A DNA stretch of 64,000 bases from Mycteria americana (GCF_035582795.1 NC_134373.1:29792501-29856500), one strand, 5' to 3'. Shown: positions 25,101 through 56,205, numbered from the stretch's first letter. Made by a program: numbers and translations. Notes: a model not told the origin generated them from the letters alone.

Positions 25101-28100
25101 GGCGGCAGGTGGAGGTCTGCCACCTTCAAGGCAGTGAAGGAGGAGCTGAGGAAGGAGGTGAGAAAGTGTCTGCTCGTGTCCATGGTGGGGGCAGAGGGGC
25201 AGGCATCCCTGCGCAGGGTGTCCTCATGGGCAATGGGAGGTGAGGGACTTGCTGACGAAGCTGCTTGGCCCCAACAAGCTCCCGAAATGCCTCCCAACCT
25301 CATGAGAGCTCTGGCTCCCCAAGCCCTGCTGACCCCAGGCTAACGTGCTCTCCCTCCTGTTGGAGACCGGTGCACTTCAAAAGCCTTGTCGAGTGAAGGG
25401 ATGGGTGGACATGGTGGGTGGAGCTGATGACCCAAAATACCATTTCCCTTTCCTAAGGCTGGGTGTGTACCAAACTTGTGCCTCTGTGTGGTAGAAGAAT
25501 ATGAACCAAAAGTGCTGAGAGATGCAGTGGTTAAATTGAAGCATGCTGTGGCAGGATGAAAGTAATCTTGTCCCTTACCAGCCCTTAATGCTTTGGGGCT
25601 TTATTTTTTTTTTTTCCAGGTGGCTGCAATCCATGCCATCTGTATCTGTGCTTTTAATAGAGAGATTTTTATGTGCAGAAACATGTCAAGACACCATCAG
25701 GGTAAACCATCCCATGTTATGTTATAGCTTACAGGGTCAAGATAAAACATAAGGATATCTACAGTTGCCTTTCAGTTAAAATTTTATTTTTGCATTGTCC
25801 TTGAATGTACTGAAGCATATGAAAAAGACCCCTACGTGGAGTGAATGTCCCTTAGGGAGAACCCAGCAGTTCAAAGAAGGGCCAAATCCAAATTTCTTGC
25901 TCTTTCTGTGAGTCCGATATTTAAAACGTGACACAGATGAGAGATGTACCTGAGTTTCCAAGACTAAGGCTAGCATCTCTTTGCTTGGTGTTTAAAAATA
26001 ATGGCACTATACAGGCATAGGAATGGCATATGGGATCTGCTATAAGGTCAGAGCAACACAGCGCTGCATCCCACTATTTTTGAGAAAAGTCCTTGATGTC
26101 TTGACTCCGTTGTGACTTTGCAGCAGGATACTTCACTGCTGTGTGGTGGATGGAAGAAAAAAATGGATCTTCCTGGGCTCTGATGGTAGAGCCTAAACAT
26201 TTCTATGAAACTGCTCAGCCAAGGTCTGAAACTCAGGAGAATCTGAGCAAGGAAACCTGTTCGCACAGGAGACCAGAGTAATTCAATCAAAACGATGCTC
26301 TGGAAGAGCTAATCAAGGACCAGGGGTTCTTTGAAAGCAGCTCTTGATTTGACCTTGAGAGTCTAGACTCAGAAGCTTTGTCCAGTTACTTTGCTTTGTT
26401 CAATTCATGTGTGGTCTCACCGGTGAAACGACCCTTCCCATTGCCCAGGTAAAGCAGAAGTCCTGCATGCCTGTGGGAGCCAGCGCTCTGTACCACAGCA
26501 GGTACAACTGCACGTAGTACCACTCACGCTTAAGGAAAAGTGAGTGTGTCCAGCCTCAGTAAATGATGAGAAACGTGGCGATATTTGTTTTATCCTCTCG
26601 TCCCATCAAAGGTCCGTATCTGCCCCTTCGCCAGTACTGAGTGGTGTGTTTGTTGTCCGCATTGCTGTGGGGAGGGAGCTCCTCTGTGGGTCAGGTGTAG
26701 CCCAGCACATCTCCTCATCCCTCCGGGACAGTGTGCCCTCGGGGAATCTGACTGCACAGTGTCTAGAAATCTGTTAGTGCCAGCCCGATGATTAGACAGA
26801 AGGCATCCTCTTTGGCACGGGGCGCTGGGAGGCCGAGTACCTTCAGGGCTGACTTCTGAAATAACCATGTGTGGTGTGTTTCTCCCATGTGAATGCTAGA
26901 ACCAGTTTATAGAGCAAAAGCAGAAGATGTTATTGTTTGGTGTGTGTGAAAGGCACTTTGTGGCAATGGCAGCGGAGGATGTGCCTCTCCCTTTTCCTTT
27001 AACTGGGGAGAGACTCCCCTGTTGCTTTTTCTTTTCTTTTCTTTTTTTTTTCCCAAATGGCAATTGATTTTTGAGGGGGGTTATCTTTTCCTGAAGTTGT
27101 GAGTGAATTTCTGATGTGATTGCACAGAGGTAGTGGTGGTTGGAGCCCTGCTGTTGCCTCGTTCATCGGAGGTGCTTCATGAGAGTGCAAAACACTTTTG
27201 AGGTATGATTTCCCATAGCATGCTAATCCAGTGAAGTGCTGTAGACTCGCTTGCTGGCACTGTTTAAATCCATAATGCAGCACCACCTGCCAAACCACAG
27301 GGTATAATGGAAGTGTTAATGAATGTACATATATACCCTCCCACGCGGCTGCAAGTTGAATGACTTAAAAGTTGAGGCCGAGGGTTTAGACTGAGCCTAG
27401 AAGGAACAGGCTTAGGGTATTCTGATGCAGGTCTGTGCTGAAACTGGGGGTGACGGGTGGCCACAGGGCTCTGAAGTTGGGTCAGCTGACCCATAGGGTA
27501 TTTTCAAAGATGTGTTGATTTTTGGCTGCTGCGCTCTGATATATGGAATCATCCACTCGTGACACCTGAGAAGAAACTTGAGCATCCAACAGCAAGGCGC
27601 AGGTACTGAGCAGCACCGGCTGGGATGCTGGTACATCTTTTCCGAAGGGGTATCCTTGCGGGATGCTTCTCTCCAGTGCTGGCAGGGCGAATTCGCTGGA
27701 TGGGAGGGAGAACTTGAGTCATGCATGGGTAAACTCTATTCCTCAAGGGTGGTTTGGCCAGTTACCTGCCGGTCTGAGTATCAAGGTGTGCATTTGCCAC
27801 CAGGAGGGCTTGCCCAGGCTGGCAGGGAGCAGGAGGAGGACAGCAGGGAGGGAGCTGACAGCCGCGCAGCTTGCCAAAGAGAAGGGCTGAGAAGAAGTGC
27901 CGGAGTTGGCCCGGCACGTGGCTGGGATGCTGGTGGTATACACGCACCCTGTCCTCAGACGGGTTCACAGGAACGCTGTGGCCTCGCGCAGCTGTGGGTT
28001 GCCATGAGTGGGGTGGAGGAGGGGGCCACGCACCCCCTCCATCGCTCTCCTCACCCCAGTACCCAGCCCCAAGCTCTGCCCACACTCCTCTTTCAGACAA

Positions 28101-28354
28101 GCCTGTTGGATTTGCCAAGTATGGAGTTGCCTTCCCAGCATGTTGTACGTAAATAAGAGGCACACGCTCTTGGCAGACACTGTAACGAGCCTGGAAAAAA
28201 TGACTGTTACAGGTCCTGGGCCAGTGATGAGATCTTGGCGTCTTCCAAGTGACAGTAATGACATGGACCTGGGAAATGCCTGGAAAATAGCCTTCCACGT
28301 GGTTCTGGGATTTAGAGTCATGAAATTCTACCTAAAATCTGCAAAGGGCCTATT

Positions 28355-28400
28355 TGGGTAAACCTGGGAGATGGTATTTGTGTAAACCTGGGAGATGGCT
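28355..28400. repeat. Tandem duplication, 24-bp period
   Basis: The string gtaaacctgggagatgg is repeated exactly 24 bp apart (28358 and 28382). It is a recent local duplication in intron 1. Confidence 0.75.
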
Positions 28401-30480
28401 GTTCCTTCATCTTCTGAATTCCACACTGGTGAAGTTCTACTAAAACTCCAGCGTCAGAGACTAGCATGCTCTGTGCTCTTCTGTACCTCTAAATGAGTAC
28501 TAAATGAGCTGTGGGGAACCAGGAGAACTGTCCTCAACCCAGCAGCCTGGAAAATTGGGAGAGAGCCCTATGAGCCTGCCTGTGCCCTGGGGTGTAGAAG
28601 TGTTGTAGAAACATCTGTGCTGCTCCATAGCTCACAGGTAATTCCAGGGAGCAGTGGGATGCAAAGAGGGAATGGGCAATCTGTCTGTTTTTCCATAGGA
28701 TATGAACAGCAATAGTCTTTTTGCCTAGAAAGGACGTAATCAGGAGTCAAGTTTTGGAGAAGACTTGCAGTAGAGCACAGGTTTTGGAAATAGCCTGGAG
28801 ATCCCCACTCTTCTCACCTTCCTCCATCTCCCCCAAAAGGCTCTGGCAGCATCAGCTGTGGACTTGACAGGATTCACCCATCCCTGCATGGAAATGCTAT
28901 TACCAGGGACCTTCGCAGCCTTCAGCTCTTTACAGCTGTTTGAAGAGATGCAAAGTGTGTTTGCCAGGAGGGAAGGGAGTCTTTAAAAAGCCATTTACAT
29001 CCCGAAAGATGTCCGGTAGCAACGCTGAAGACGTAAAAAGCATTAAATACTGAATTGAGCCTGACTGGAAGACAAACTTGGAGCCAAATGCATTGATTGA
29101 TTTGCAGGAGGGTGACTGGAATGAGATGGCCCTGTACCCTTTCTATCCATAAACCATCTCCAAAGCATCCGTAGGTGCCGTGAAGTCTGTGCGTTGGCTC
29201 AGCCATGCCTGCCCTGTGCACATCACGATGTCCATAAAACCACAGTGCAACGAGCCATCAAGGAGCTTGGCTGGGGGTAGGTGCACAGCATGGTCAGGAT
29301 ACTATCGAGCACCCCTTGTTTTGGCAGCGGGATGTGAGGCCGTGGTGGGGAAGGCAGGGTGAAACCGTGAGTCCATGCTAGGCAGTTTTCGGTGCTGCTC
29401 GGGATCCCCCACACCGCTCCGTGGTGCACGAATTCGGCACGTGGACTACGCGCCTGCCCAGGGCAATGCCAGCTGGGGCCAGGAGGGCTGTGCTGTGCAC
29501 ATCTGGCTGTGCCATGCACATCTGGCTGCATTGCCAGCAGTGGGGCCACGTGCAGGCAGCAGAGCATCTGGCTGCAAACTGAGCACTGCCACAGCGCTGG
29601 GCTATTGCTTCGGAAACCTTGCTGAGCAGTGTAACAGAGCAGCAAAACCACCCAGGGCAGTGGATTTGGGGTCTTTATATTGGCGTGTCAGCAGACTGGG
29701 ATGTGTAGGAGGGAAGCTGCCCATTTCCAGGGATTGTGTGAGCAGGAAGGGCAGCTATTGGAATTTGAAGCCGCTTCCTCCATTGTAAATTTGTTCTTGT
29801 TGTGTTATCTCTGGCGGGGCAGGGCAGGGGAACATCTTGGCTATCTGATTTTTTGCTATAGTATGTCAGCTTCATCGGTTCCATGATAACATAGGAGAGG
29901 CATTCCTGGCCTCACTAGCGAAGAATTTTCAAGAGTATTACAGGAATCTGTCATCCCCTGATGTCTCCTGAGAGCTTTGGAAATAAATGAGTAGGGAAAG
30001 GGATGGTAGATATAAACACACAGAAGTGATGGAAGTAAAAGTAGCTGAGCCATCTGCTTCCTCAGGCCCCAGTCTAATGTGCAGGGATGCTCTCATTTCA
30101 CACCTTAGCAAAAGGCTTGGATCAACCTCCAGTGGACACCCCTAAACTAGAAACCACACGGTTTTAATTGAGGTCTGAGAGATATAGGAGCAGATCTTGC
30201 GTAGCTTCTTTCTGGTCCCATATCTGGATTCTCCTACAAAACTGGTAGCAGCAGTGCTGTAACTCTACAGATGACCCAAATCTGACTTAAGTGTTGTTTT
30301 TAATTTAAAAAAAAAAAAAAAGTGGCTTCTGCATCTGAGCATTGACTTGTAAGAGTGACAGGGATCTTACGTATTTTGAAAAGGGCACTAAATCACTGAG
30401 AGAAACAGGCTGAAGATTAATGGAGTGGTTGTGGGAGGCAGAGGAGGAGTTGGGGGAGGGAAGCGGAGTTCATTTCGGAT

Positions 30481-30620
30481 GACATTTGTCAATATGATTG
30501 ACGCATGCTGTGCTTCATTTACATACAAATCAGGACACGAACAAGCATGTGCTTCCAAGTAAATATGAGTGAGCCCCTGAGCCCAGCCTGGCCACTGAAA
30601 AGCTGCTGCTCAGTGCTACA
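30481..30620. promoter_or_regulatory. Candidate intronic regulatory stretch
   Basis: The stretch holds TGATTGAC at 30495-30502, a PBX/PREP-type word, and an octamer-like atttacat about 20 bp downstream. The sequence is complex and not repeat-like. The call rests on motif clustering alone, so confidence is low. Confidence 0.2.
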
Positions 30621-32310
30621 GCAAGGGCTCTTTCTTATCGCTTAAGGATTCGCAGCAGGGGGAGATGGGGGGCCGCCTACCACCTAAGCAATTTCCAGTG
30701 ACGTGGTTTTTTATTATTATTATTTGTTCAGGCTATAATTCCATGTTTCCTGAAATAACTACCAAGTATTCATCAGGCAGCTACTGCCTTTAGCTGCCTT
30801 TTATGTGAATCTCAAGTGCTTCATTACTCCCCCGGTGAGTTTTCTTTCTCTTACAGTAAATCTGAGCAGCATCTGTGTGGTGGGGGAGGCGATGCGATCT
30901 TGGGTTGAAAAGGAGAAAAGGTCTGGCTGGCATGGGAAGCTGGTGAGGAATTCAGGGAGCGCAACCCTCAGGGTACAGCATCTTTTTGCGCTGGAGGAGA
31001 ATTCACGAGGCTGCTTCCAGGACCTGCAGGTACATCCCCCAGATTCAAAACCCAACTGGTTGCAGCTCTTTATTGTTGGGTTGAGGATTTTATTTTTAAA
31101 CAACAGTTGTTTTATGACTTTTTTTTCCTCTTGTTCAGTAGCAATCTGATAGTGCTTTGATCACTGCTCCAAAAGGAAATGCCTGTAATTTCCTGTACAG
31201 GTCTTGCCAGGTGCTGGGCTCCATCAGATCTCCTGGAAGCTGATAGGAGTTGAGAGCGTTCTCACCTGGCGGGATCCTCCTTATTAGAAAACCTCAGAGA
31301 GTTGAAATTTCACTTGGGTTTTGAACAACTTAATGCCAGAACTACAAAGAGCGTCATGCTCTGGCTTCCCACATGATGGATCTCTTCCATGCTGACTTCC
31401 AACTGAAGACTTGCACATGGCCCAGCTTTGGCTTGGTGTGTCCTTTGTGAGGCATTGACCAGGCAGGAGATCTGACAGACTGGAGGAAACCTGGCTAAGA
31501 GTTAATCATCTTTATTTAATAATAGTTGGCGGTGGTTGTTCATACACCTACAGGTCCTTTGGCCGTCGAAGGTTTGGGACGCGGTCATGCCAGCTTGAGG
31601 GAGAAATTCCTGAAGTTCATTCGGTCCTGATCAGCATGACTCAAGGGAAGCAGCTGCCTCCTAAAATGGCACGTCCCATGTTTCAAGGGTTCTCAGTAGC
31701 TCCCAGTCCAAGGGATTGCCTGCAACACATAAGGCTGAACTATTTTGGTACGTGGCGAGCATCTCTGGGTGTGTCGTGGTGGTTGTGTGGCTGCAGCCAG
31801 GAGTCTGCAAGAGGAACAGAGAGGGAAGTGTTCAGATCTTGCAGAGTTTCAGCCCTGGAGGCGTTGCATGGAGCTGCTAATGCTTGCAAAGTGGCTGGGT
31901 AAAAAGGGCGTAATCGAGTGAGCTGTGGCTAGAGGAAGAGTTATTAGTTGCAACCGTAGGAGTAGTTGGCAGCCTCAGTGGCTGATAGTCTTCCTCGGCC
32001 TCAGGTGAGGTTGGTGTCTTCAGGTACACAGAGCTCTGGCAGGGCATATGTGAAGAGCTATCCATGGACCAAAGCAAGCTGATGATAGAAAAATTCCCTT
32101 GGCCCTGGGCTGATGGAAATGGTCAGCATACATACATATACCTAAGTATATGTTAAATCTCAGCCTATTGCTATAGTGGCCACCGGCTCCCAGAAGTTGA
32201 CAGTTTTGGAGAGCTGCAGCAGAGGAGGAGGGAGCTGGTGGTTCCCACGCAGACCCTGCTGCAGCTTTTTCTTGAGGTTTCATAACAGAATTAAGCAATT
32301 TGTGTCACGT

Positions 32311-32324
32311 GTTGCCATGGAGAC
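32311..32324. promoter_or_regulatory. X-box-like RFX motif
   Basis: GTTGCCATGGAGAC fits the RFX X-box pattern of two half-sites (RYYNYY and RRNRAC) separated by two bases. It sits in intron 1. Whether an RFX factor binds it is unknown. Confidence 0.35.
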
Positions 32325-34383
32325 CGTAAATCACTGTCATGCTGGGCTTCTCTGTCAGGGAGCCGGTGTCTTTAATTGCACCAACCTCCCCTGCAAATCC
32401 AGGGCTTGGTTCCGAGCTCGTTTACGTGCAGTAATGGCTTTGCCCTGGGAGCTCTGCCTCCAGGAGAGCAGAGCTGGAATGGAGGATAGGGGTGCTCGCA
32501 CATCGAATATCAAATATCTGGGGTCAATTTTATTATTGTGGTATGTGGCCACACCTCTGCTCAGATGAACAGAAACTATAATGATTTACACAAGCTGAGA
32601 TCTGTCCCACTTGCATTCAGGGCAAGTTTTGCAATGAGGATGGGGATTAGATACACTACCTATATGTCGTGGTGACCCGTTGGGGCTTGGGGGTCCAGCT
32701 GTACAGACTAAGCTGAATTTCTCTGTCTTTGGTTTTTTTATATTATTTGGCTGCTCCAAGGGGATAGCTCAGCCCTTCCACTCCATCCCCACGTCCAGAC
32801 AGGTAAATGGGGTTTTACACAGTTTATTCTCCCTCCATAAGAAATCTTTTTTGCAGAGGAGGCCCAGCCTCAGTGACACTCTTGGGTCAGCATTTCTCTT
32901 TTTTCCATGCCCTCTCCCCAGAAGTAGCCGCATTTCTGACCGTCTCAGCATTACTGGCTTGTGCTGTCAGGACACAGATCTTGCCAGTGCATATGAAGAC
33001 GGTGGTATAAATCAGCCTCCTTCCAGTGACTTAACCAGAGTCCTGACAGCTTTTGTCAGTGTAGGATATGGATCCTTCTCTTGGCTCCTTCAAAATAAAC
33101 AACTATATAAATTGTAAGATTATTATCATCAGAGCTTATTAGTGTATTACCACATGCTGCTTTGTATTCAGACAATAGATAAAAACGTCTGTGCTTCTTT
33201 TTTCTCAGTCAGATCTACAGCAAACATGCTTATTCTTGCTCCCATCTGAGGAGGACTGTGTCAGTACTCTTGCCAAAAACACATGAAAATCAACCCAATT
33301 CTTGTGCACTTGCCCATAGCAACGTAACCAGCCGGCACGGAAGCTCTGCACACCTTCGGGAGCATTTAATGTTTTCCAGGAGGTGACATGTTGTTTTTAA
33401 GGTTTGATTTATTGGCTGGTTTAGATGATAATCTCGTCCAGGCATGAGCTGTCTTCTTGCTTTGGTTATCAGGGCAGGTGGAGGTGCAGAGGGATTGATG
33501 TACTTGGCTTTCGGAGGGTTTGTGTTACGTACCTACACGTTGGGAGCACGGGACCTGCCATCTCAGTAGAAGGAGGAGTGTTTCCATGAGCAGTAGAAAC
33601 AGCCCTGCAGAAACATCTAAACTTGCTGCCTTTTGACACTCAACAGAAGTTTTCATCCGTTCATGCTAACATCACCTAAAATATGGGGGGGTTTGTGCTC
33701 AACAAACCAGCCTACAATGCCTGACTTTTTTTTTTTTTTTAATTGTTTTCTTTCAGTTCAGTTCTTGCTGTTTCTCCCCAGGCTACATAATACTCAGTCT
33801 GGTAGCTTAGATGTACAGTATGACCAAACTTCTGGAAACGACGGGAAGCAAATGCCCCGATTCAACCCATGAGCGTGTTGGGCAGAGTCACAGTTTGTAC
33901 AATGGGCTAAATATTATCCTAGTACTTTGGGGAGCGTTTCATGCAAGATAAGCTCGAGGCTTCTTAGGAGCGAGTTAAAGGGGCTGGTACTAAATGTCAG
34001 TGAAAATGTAACACTTGTCTGCCGAGCAGTAGCTTGTGGTTTTGTGATGAGGTCAAAAATAGTGCACAAATGGAGTATGTTTTTCACATCCGCGGCCTGT
34101 CCCCTGCCATGTCAGTAACAATCGGCCTTTCATACCGCCCGGCCGGAGCCGCTCCGCCGTGTAAAGAAGGATGGGGTGAAATCTTGGCAAGGGGCAAAGC
34201 AAAAATTGCCATCAAATGTTAGGGGGAGCAGGGTTTTAGCCAGGGTCTCGGTCCTAAATAGCCTGTGAGGATCGTCTGGCTCTAGCAGGATTATGCAGAA
34301 AGAAAACTTGGTCTTCCAAGGAAAAATGAAAAATTTAGTTGAAATTCATAGGCTTCTATCCAGCCAAGCATGCTGCTTGTTGA

Positions 34384-34475
34384 TGATGTGATCTTGTAAA
34401 GATGAGAAAGTTGCTTACTCTCCCTAAAATGGGGGTAAGAAACTTTTCCTTGAGGTTATGGTGAGGAACTGCAAT
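34384..34475 (+). repeat. MIR/L2-like tail (degenerate)
   Basis: The sequence order is a tgtgatcttg segment, aaagttgcttactctcc, ctaaaatgggggtaagaa and ccttgaggttatggtgagga. This mirrors 'tgtgaccttgggcaagttacttaac...ctgtaaaatggggataata...cctcatagggttgttgtgagga' of MIR/L2 elements. It is diverged but long enough to be persuasive. Confidence 0.5.
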
Positions 34476-36102
34476 AAGACTGGTTGACATCTCAGCTGGT
34501 GCTTGGTCTCCTTCTCCCTGTCCAGGAGCAGTTGCTTGCAGTGGAAATTCTTGCTGTTCTCAAGAATTTCTCCAAAGATAGTTTAGAAACAAGCAGACTT
34601 GATCATGTTTCTTCTTGCTCTGAAAATTTTGGCTTGTCTCAACTTGGACAAGAGGTCTTTGCAGTTCTTACTAGCCTCAGCAATCTCACCTCTGTGAGCA
34701 CCCTCTGTCTCCCTCTTACAGGGTTTTCTTTTTAGAGGAGAAACTAAGACAGTTCCTATACATTTGGTTCAAGGAGAAATGTACAGTACATGACCTTAAT
34801 TAGGGATCGAGGCATTTAAGCTGCACAACATACAGATTATGCATATGGGAAGTTATTCCTGTGTTTGCAGAAGTCCCTCAAGTGCAAGCAGTAACTTGTC
34901 ATCATACATAACATGGTGCTGGGGAGGATGGAGGAGAGGAGATTCCCTCATTTAAAAAATGGAGGGCTTTTCTTTTTTGGCATTGAGCTGTGACTGTAGG
35001 TGGGAATGTAACTCCCAGAGTTGTGTCCTGCTGGCACTAGTTGGATTATGGTGTGGAGATCAGAGGCAAGAATAGCAAGGAAACCTTGTTCTCATGCCTG
35101 CCTTGTGGACAGAAAAAGCATAGGGTGAATCACTTGCGTTTCATTGTCTTGATATTGTCTTTGGGCATTGCTATGGTTTGAATGGTGCTCTCACAGCATG
35201 CCTCAGGTCACCTGCTGGCAATGAATGTTTTGGGGGGTTGTATTTTAGATTACAGCTCCAATTCAGATACAGCTGCTTTGGCTGGAGGATCTTTTTCCCA
35301 CAAGTAAAACTTAAACTCAAATGTGAATGTTCACAATTGGTTTTATTTGGTCTCCTTTCATGCACTTGCCCTGCATGCATGGGAAGGTGGGTATGTAGTG
35401 GGGAGAAAAGATGGTTAGTAGAGCTGTGAAATGACTCTGAAAATTCCTTTCTCTGGATGGGGTGTCTAGTATAAAGTAAGGAATGTGGGACCCCCAAGCA
35501 AGTGCCTTCATGGTTCAATAATTTGGATTAAACTGAAATAGTGATTTAGGAGAAAGAGACTAGAGAAACTAGAAAATAAACTTCTAAGTCTGCTATCTTC
35601 TTCAATATGAAATCAAACCATTAGGGGGTTATGCTCTTGTCTGTCTGAAAAACGGTCCAAGTTCACCTTTGGGCCTCTTTGGAAAAGAAGAATCAAAGTG
35701 TTTTGTCTGGAAAATATCAAAGTGAAAGAATTTCTGGGAAAAAAAATATCCTATCCTATAGGCTGAAATAAAATTATATTAGTTGGTGGCTCAACTTGCA
35801 GTGTGCACGCAGCAGCCCTGCAGTCTCGGCTCCTAAGCACCGCCTGGGTCAGCCTGCGGCACCAAGCACATCGGCCTTGCTTGGTGGTCTCTGAGAACGA
35901 AAAAGTTAAATTCCTCTTCTTAATGCAGAAAAATCCCTATTGTTATTGGGAAAGCCTCCAAAAGCTTGTGTGGGGAAGTGGGGATACAGATCAGGATGCC
36001 GGCAGTTTATGGAGGCTTCCCCAGAGCAGGTAGCCCAGAACAGTCCTCGTCCTCCCTCAGCTCTGACGCCAGCCAGCACCTGCAGCCAGAAGGGCACAGG
36101 CA

Positions 36103-36138
36103 AAACCAAAATGGATGGGAAAACCAAAATGGATGGGA
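36103..36138. repeat. Perfect 18-bp tandem duplication
   Basis: The unit aaaccaaaatggatggga is present twice head to tail (36103-36120 and 36121-36138) in intron 1. Confidence 0.9.
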
Positions 36139-37101
36139 GCAGGTGCCTGCAGAAAGTGTCACCACAGCTGCTCCCACGCTGACGGCTTGCATCAAGAAAA
36201 CCGATACCATGGAAATCAACTGCCGTCTCTTGAGCCTTATCATTCGGATGGATTATTTTATTTTATTTTACTTTTTTACTGTCTGAAAAACCTCCTCGAA
36301 AATGCAATGGCCATTCAAATTTGGGAGATGGCCACCCATTGCCCATGAGATTTGAGTGAGCATCACTGTTGCCCATGCGTGGCAGGCGGGTGGAGGGCAC
36401 TGCCTTCTGCAGCATATGTACAAAACTGCTCGCCTGGCTTCTCAAGTAAGCGGTTGCTGCTGTTGAGCGTTGAAATGGGCTGTTCAGCAATGGCTGCCTC
36501 TTCTCCTTTCTCCACACACGTGTGCCATTGCCCAGTTCCAGCTGGTGAATTTTTTTCTTCTTTCTTTGAAGAGTCAGTTCCTCCGCGGCTCACCCGAGCT
36601 GAGGGGAGTGGTATGACTGCACTGCACGGGAGGCTGCTCTCGTGGCTCTCCGGGCTGTGTCATAGCCACAGAAACCAGCCTTCCTGCCACCAGGGTTGGG
36701 GTTTTATTTTTAAAAAAAGGCAAAACAAAAAACACCTGTCGTTCCTGGCACGCTGCCTTCTTGGTTTTATTTCTCAAACTTGAAAACAAGGGAGAAGAAA
36801 GCTAAGTGCATTTTTGTCTGCCACCGGAGCCAGGACTGGACCTTTAACTCCGGTTTCATCCATCACCACCGGTTCTGCTGGCAGATCTGGCCCCCGGATG
36901 TAACGCGCCATTTAATGTTTGCTGTACCCCGGGTTAAGTGGTGAAGAGTAGGAAGGCTCTGGCTTCTCAGTGGGATTTGGTCACTGGCAACTGGAAATTA
37001 TCTGGAACTTGACAGATGCGCTGACCTAGGCTGATTTTTGGCATGGCTGCATGGGCCTGGCCCCTGTAGGAGAGGTATTCAGATGATAAAAGTTTTGCAA
37101 A

Positions 37102-37144
37102 CACATTTGGTGGCAATTAGTGATCCACATTTGGTGGCAATTAG
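37102..37144. repeat. Tandem duplication, 24-bp period
   Basis: The string cacatttggtggcaattagt is repeated at 37102 and 37126. It lies about 280 bp upstream of the exon 2 acceptor. Confidence 0.85.
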
Positions 37145-37421
37145 TAAACAAGCCACAGCACTGGGGTTGTCTGCACTTCTAAGTGATGGGTCTGGGCTGC
37201 GGTAGAGCTGTTGGGGAGGGTAGGTGCTGCCACTCCTGTCCAAAAGGACTTTGGATGTCAAGAGTGCATCAGGGAGGGGGTAAAGCCAAAGAAAACCCCT
37301 CGGATGCTGCCTTGGAGTACTGCCTTCATCCTCAGTTCTTCGGCACCAGGTGAAAGTTGCCTTGTGCACGTTGCCCTCTTTTCATTGCTAACGAGTGATT
37401 GGAGATGATCTCTTTCTCCAG

Positions 37422-55382
<17,961 letters not shown>

Positions 55383-55454
55383 CAGGACCGCCTGGGAGTG
55401 CCTTGGACGCCTCCCTCCTCCCCCCTTGACCCACTGCCAACCCAGGCAAGGAGC

Positions 55455-55580
55455 AGCAGCGCGGCCCCGCCGCCCCCCCGGCTCCCCGCGGCCGCTCGGG
55501 CTCGGAGGAGGCGGCTCGACGGGGTCCGGACCCCCCCGGAGGGGGCTGCGCGTCGGGGCTGGCGTGGGAGCCGCGCGAAC
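55455..55580. other. CpG-rich patch just after the MRAS stop codon
   Basis: The patch has dense CpG words such as gcggccccgccgcc, cgcggccgctcg, gcggctcgacgg and gcgcgtcgg. The start of the terminal exon and the sequence after 55620 have ordinary or AT-rich composition. It is short for a promoter island but resembles one locally, on either strand. Confidence 0.75.
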
Positions 55581-55655
55581 GGGAGGCGGAAGGGATCAGC
55601 AGGACCTCGACTCTTGAACATCCCCAGTGCCTTCCAGGGGCCTCCATGTTTATTT

Positions 55656-55704
55656 AAAAAAAAAAAGGGGAGAAAAGAAAAAAAAAAAAAAAAAAGAAAA
55701 AAAG
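55656..55704. repeat. A/G-only tract in the 3' UTR (49 bases)
   Basis: A purine-only stretch consists of long A-runs with a central gggg and single G interruptions. It could cause internal oligo-dT priming in cDNA work, so transcript ends mapped here should be treated with caution. Confidence 0.95.
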
Positions 55705-56199
55705 TGTTGGTTTTATCTGCAAACATTTCTCCTTGTGACCCATTTCTGAACAGCCATGAATAGCCCGCCTGTTTGGTACAGTTGTCTGTGTATGTGTGGG
55801 GGAAGGGAAAGGGCTTTTTTTTTTTCTTTCTCTGATTTTTTTTTTGTCCTCTTCTCCTTTTTCGTTGTTTGCTCAGCGAGTGTTGGGTTGCAAAGAAACA
55901 CGGCCGGGGTTAGATTTTTTGCACTGAACTCTCTCTTAGGCGGCAGTGCCAAAACACGACTTCATATGAAAGTACATAGATTTGGAGGAAGAAAATGAAT
56001 TCCAGCTGCTCTGGCTGCTCCAGACATTGTGTCAGACTCTGGAGGGCAGCCAGCTCACAGACCATAAACTCCAGCTTAGGAAAGGAGGTTTGGGCTTGGA
56101 TTATTTTTTTTTCTTACCCTTTGTCAAGAGGTTTTGTTTCTGTTTTGTAATTTGGGGCATGTCAAAGTTAAGACGTTTTGTTAACCTGGAAGTATTTAA

Positions 56200-56205
56200 A
56201 TTAAA
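56200..56205 (+). terminator. Alternative polyadenylation signal ATTAAA
   Basis: This is the commonest variant hexamer, located in an AT-rich context 818 nt after the stop codon. The downstream GT-rich element is weak. Confidence 0.3.

Larger units (their letters stand above)
14764..37421 (+). other. MRAS intron 1 (about 22.7 kb, inferred)
   Basis: It runs from the gtgagc donor to the pyrimidine-rich acceptor before exon 2. No protein-coding exon was recognised inside. It contains a CpG-rich cluster near 22 kb, an X-box-like motif at 32311, a motif-dense stretch near 30.5 kb, two MIR/L2-like tails, short duplications (20743-20790, 28355-28400, 36103-36138, 37102-37144) and a 15-base A-run at 30307-30321. 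Long first introns in Ras-family genes commonly host regulatory elements. The remaining sequence shows no feature I can support. Confidence 0.6.

Noticed and set aside
24996-25343. 115-codon frame rich in charged residues
   Set aside because: I considered a retroelement or gene fragment, but no family motif was recognisable and no splice-site pattern supports an exon.
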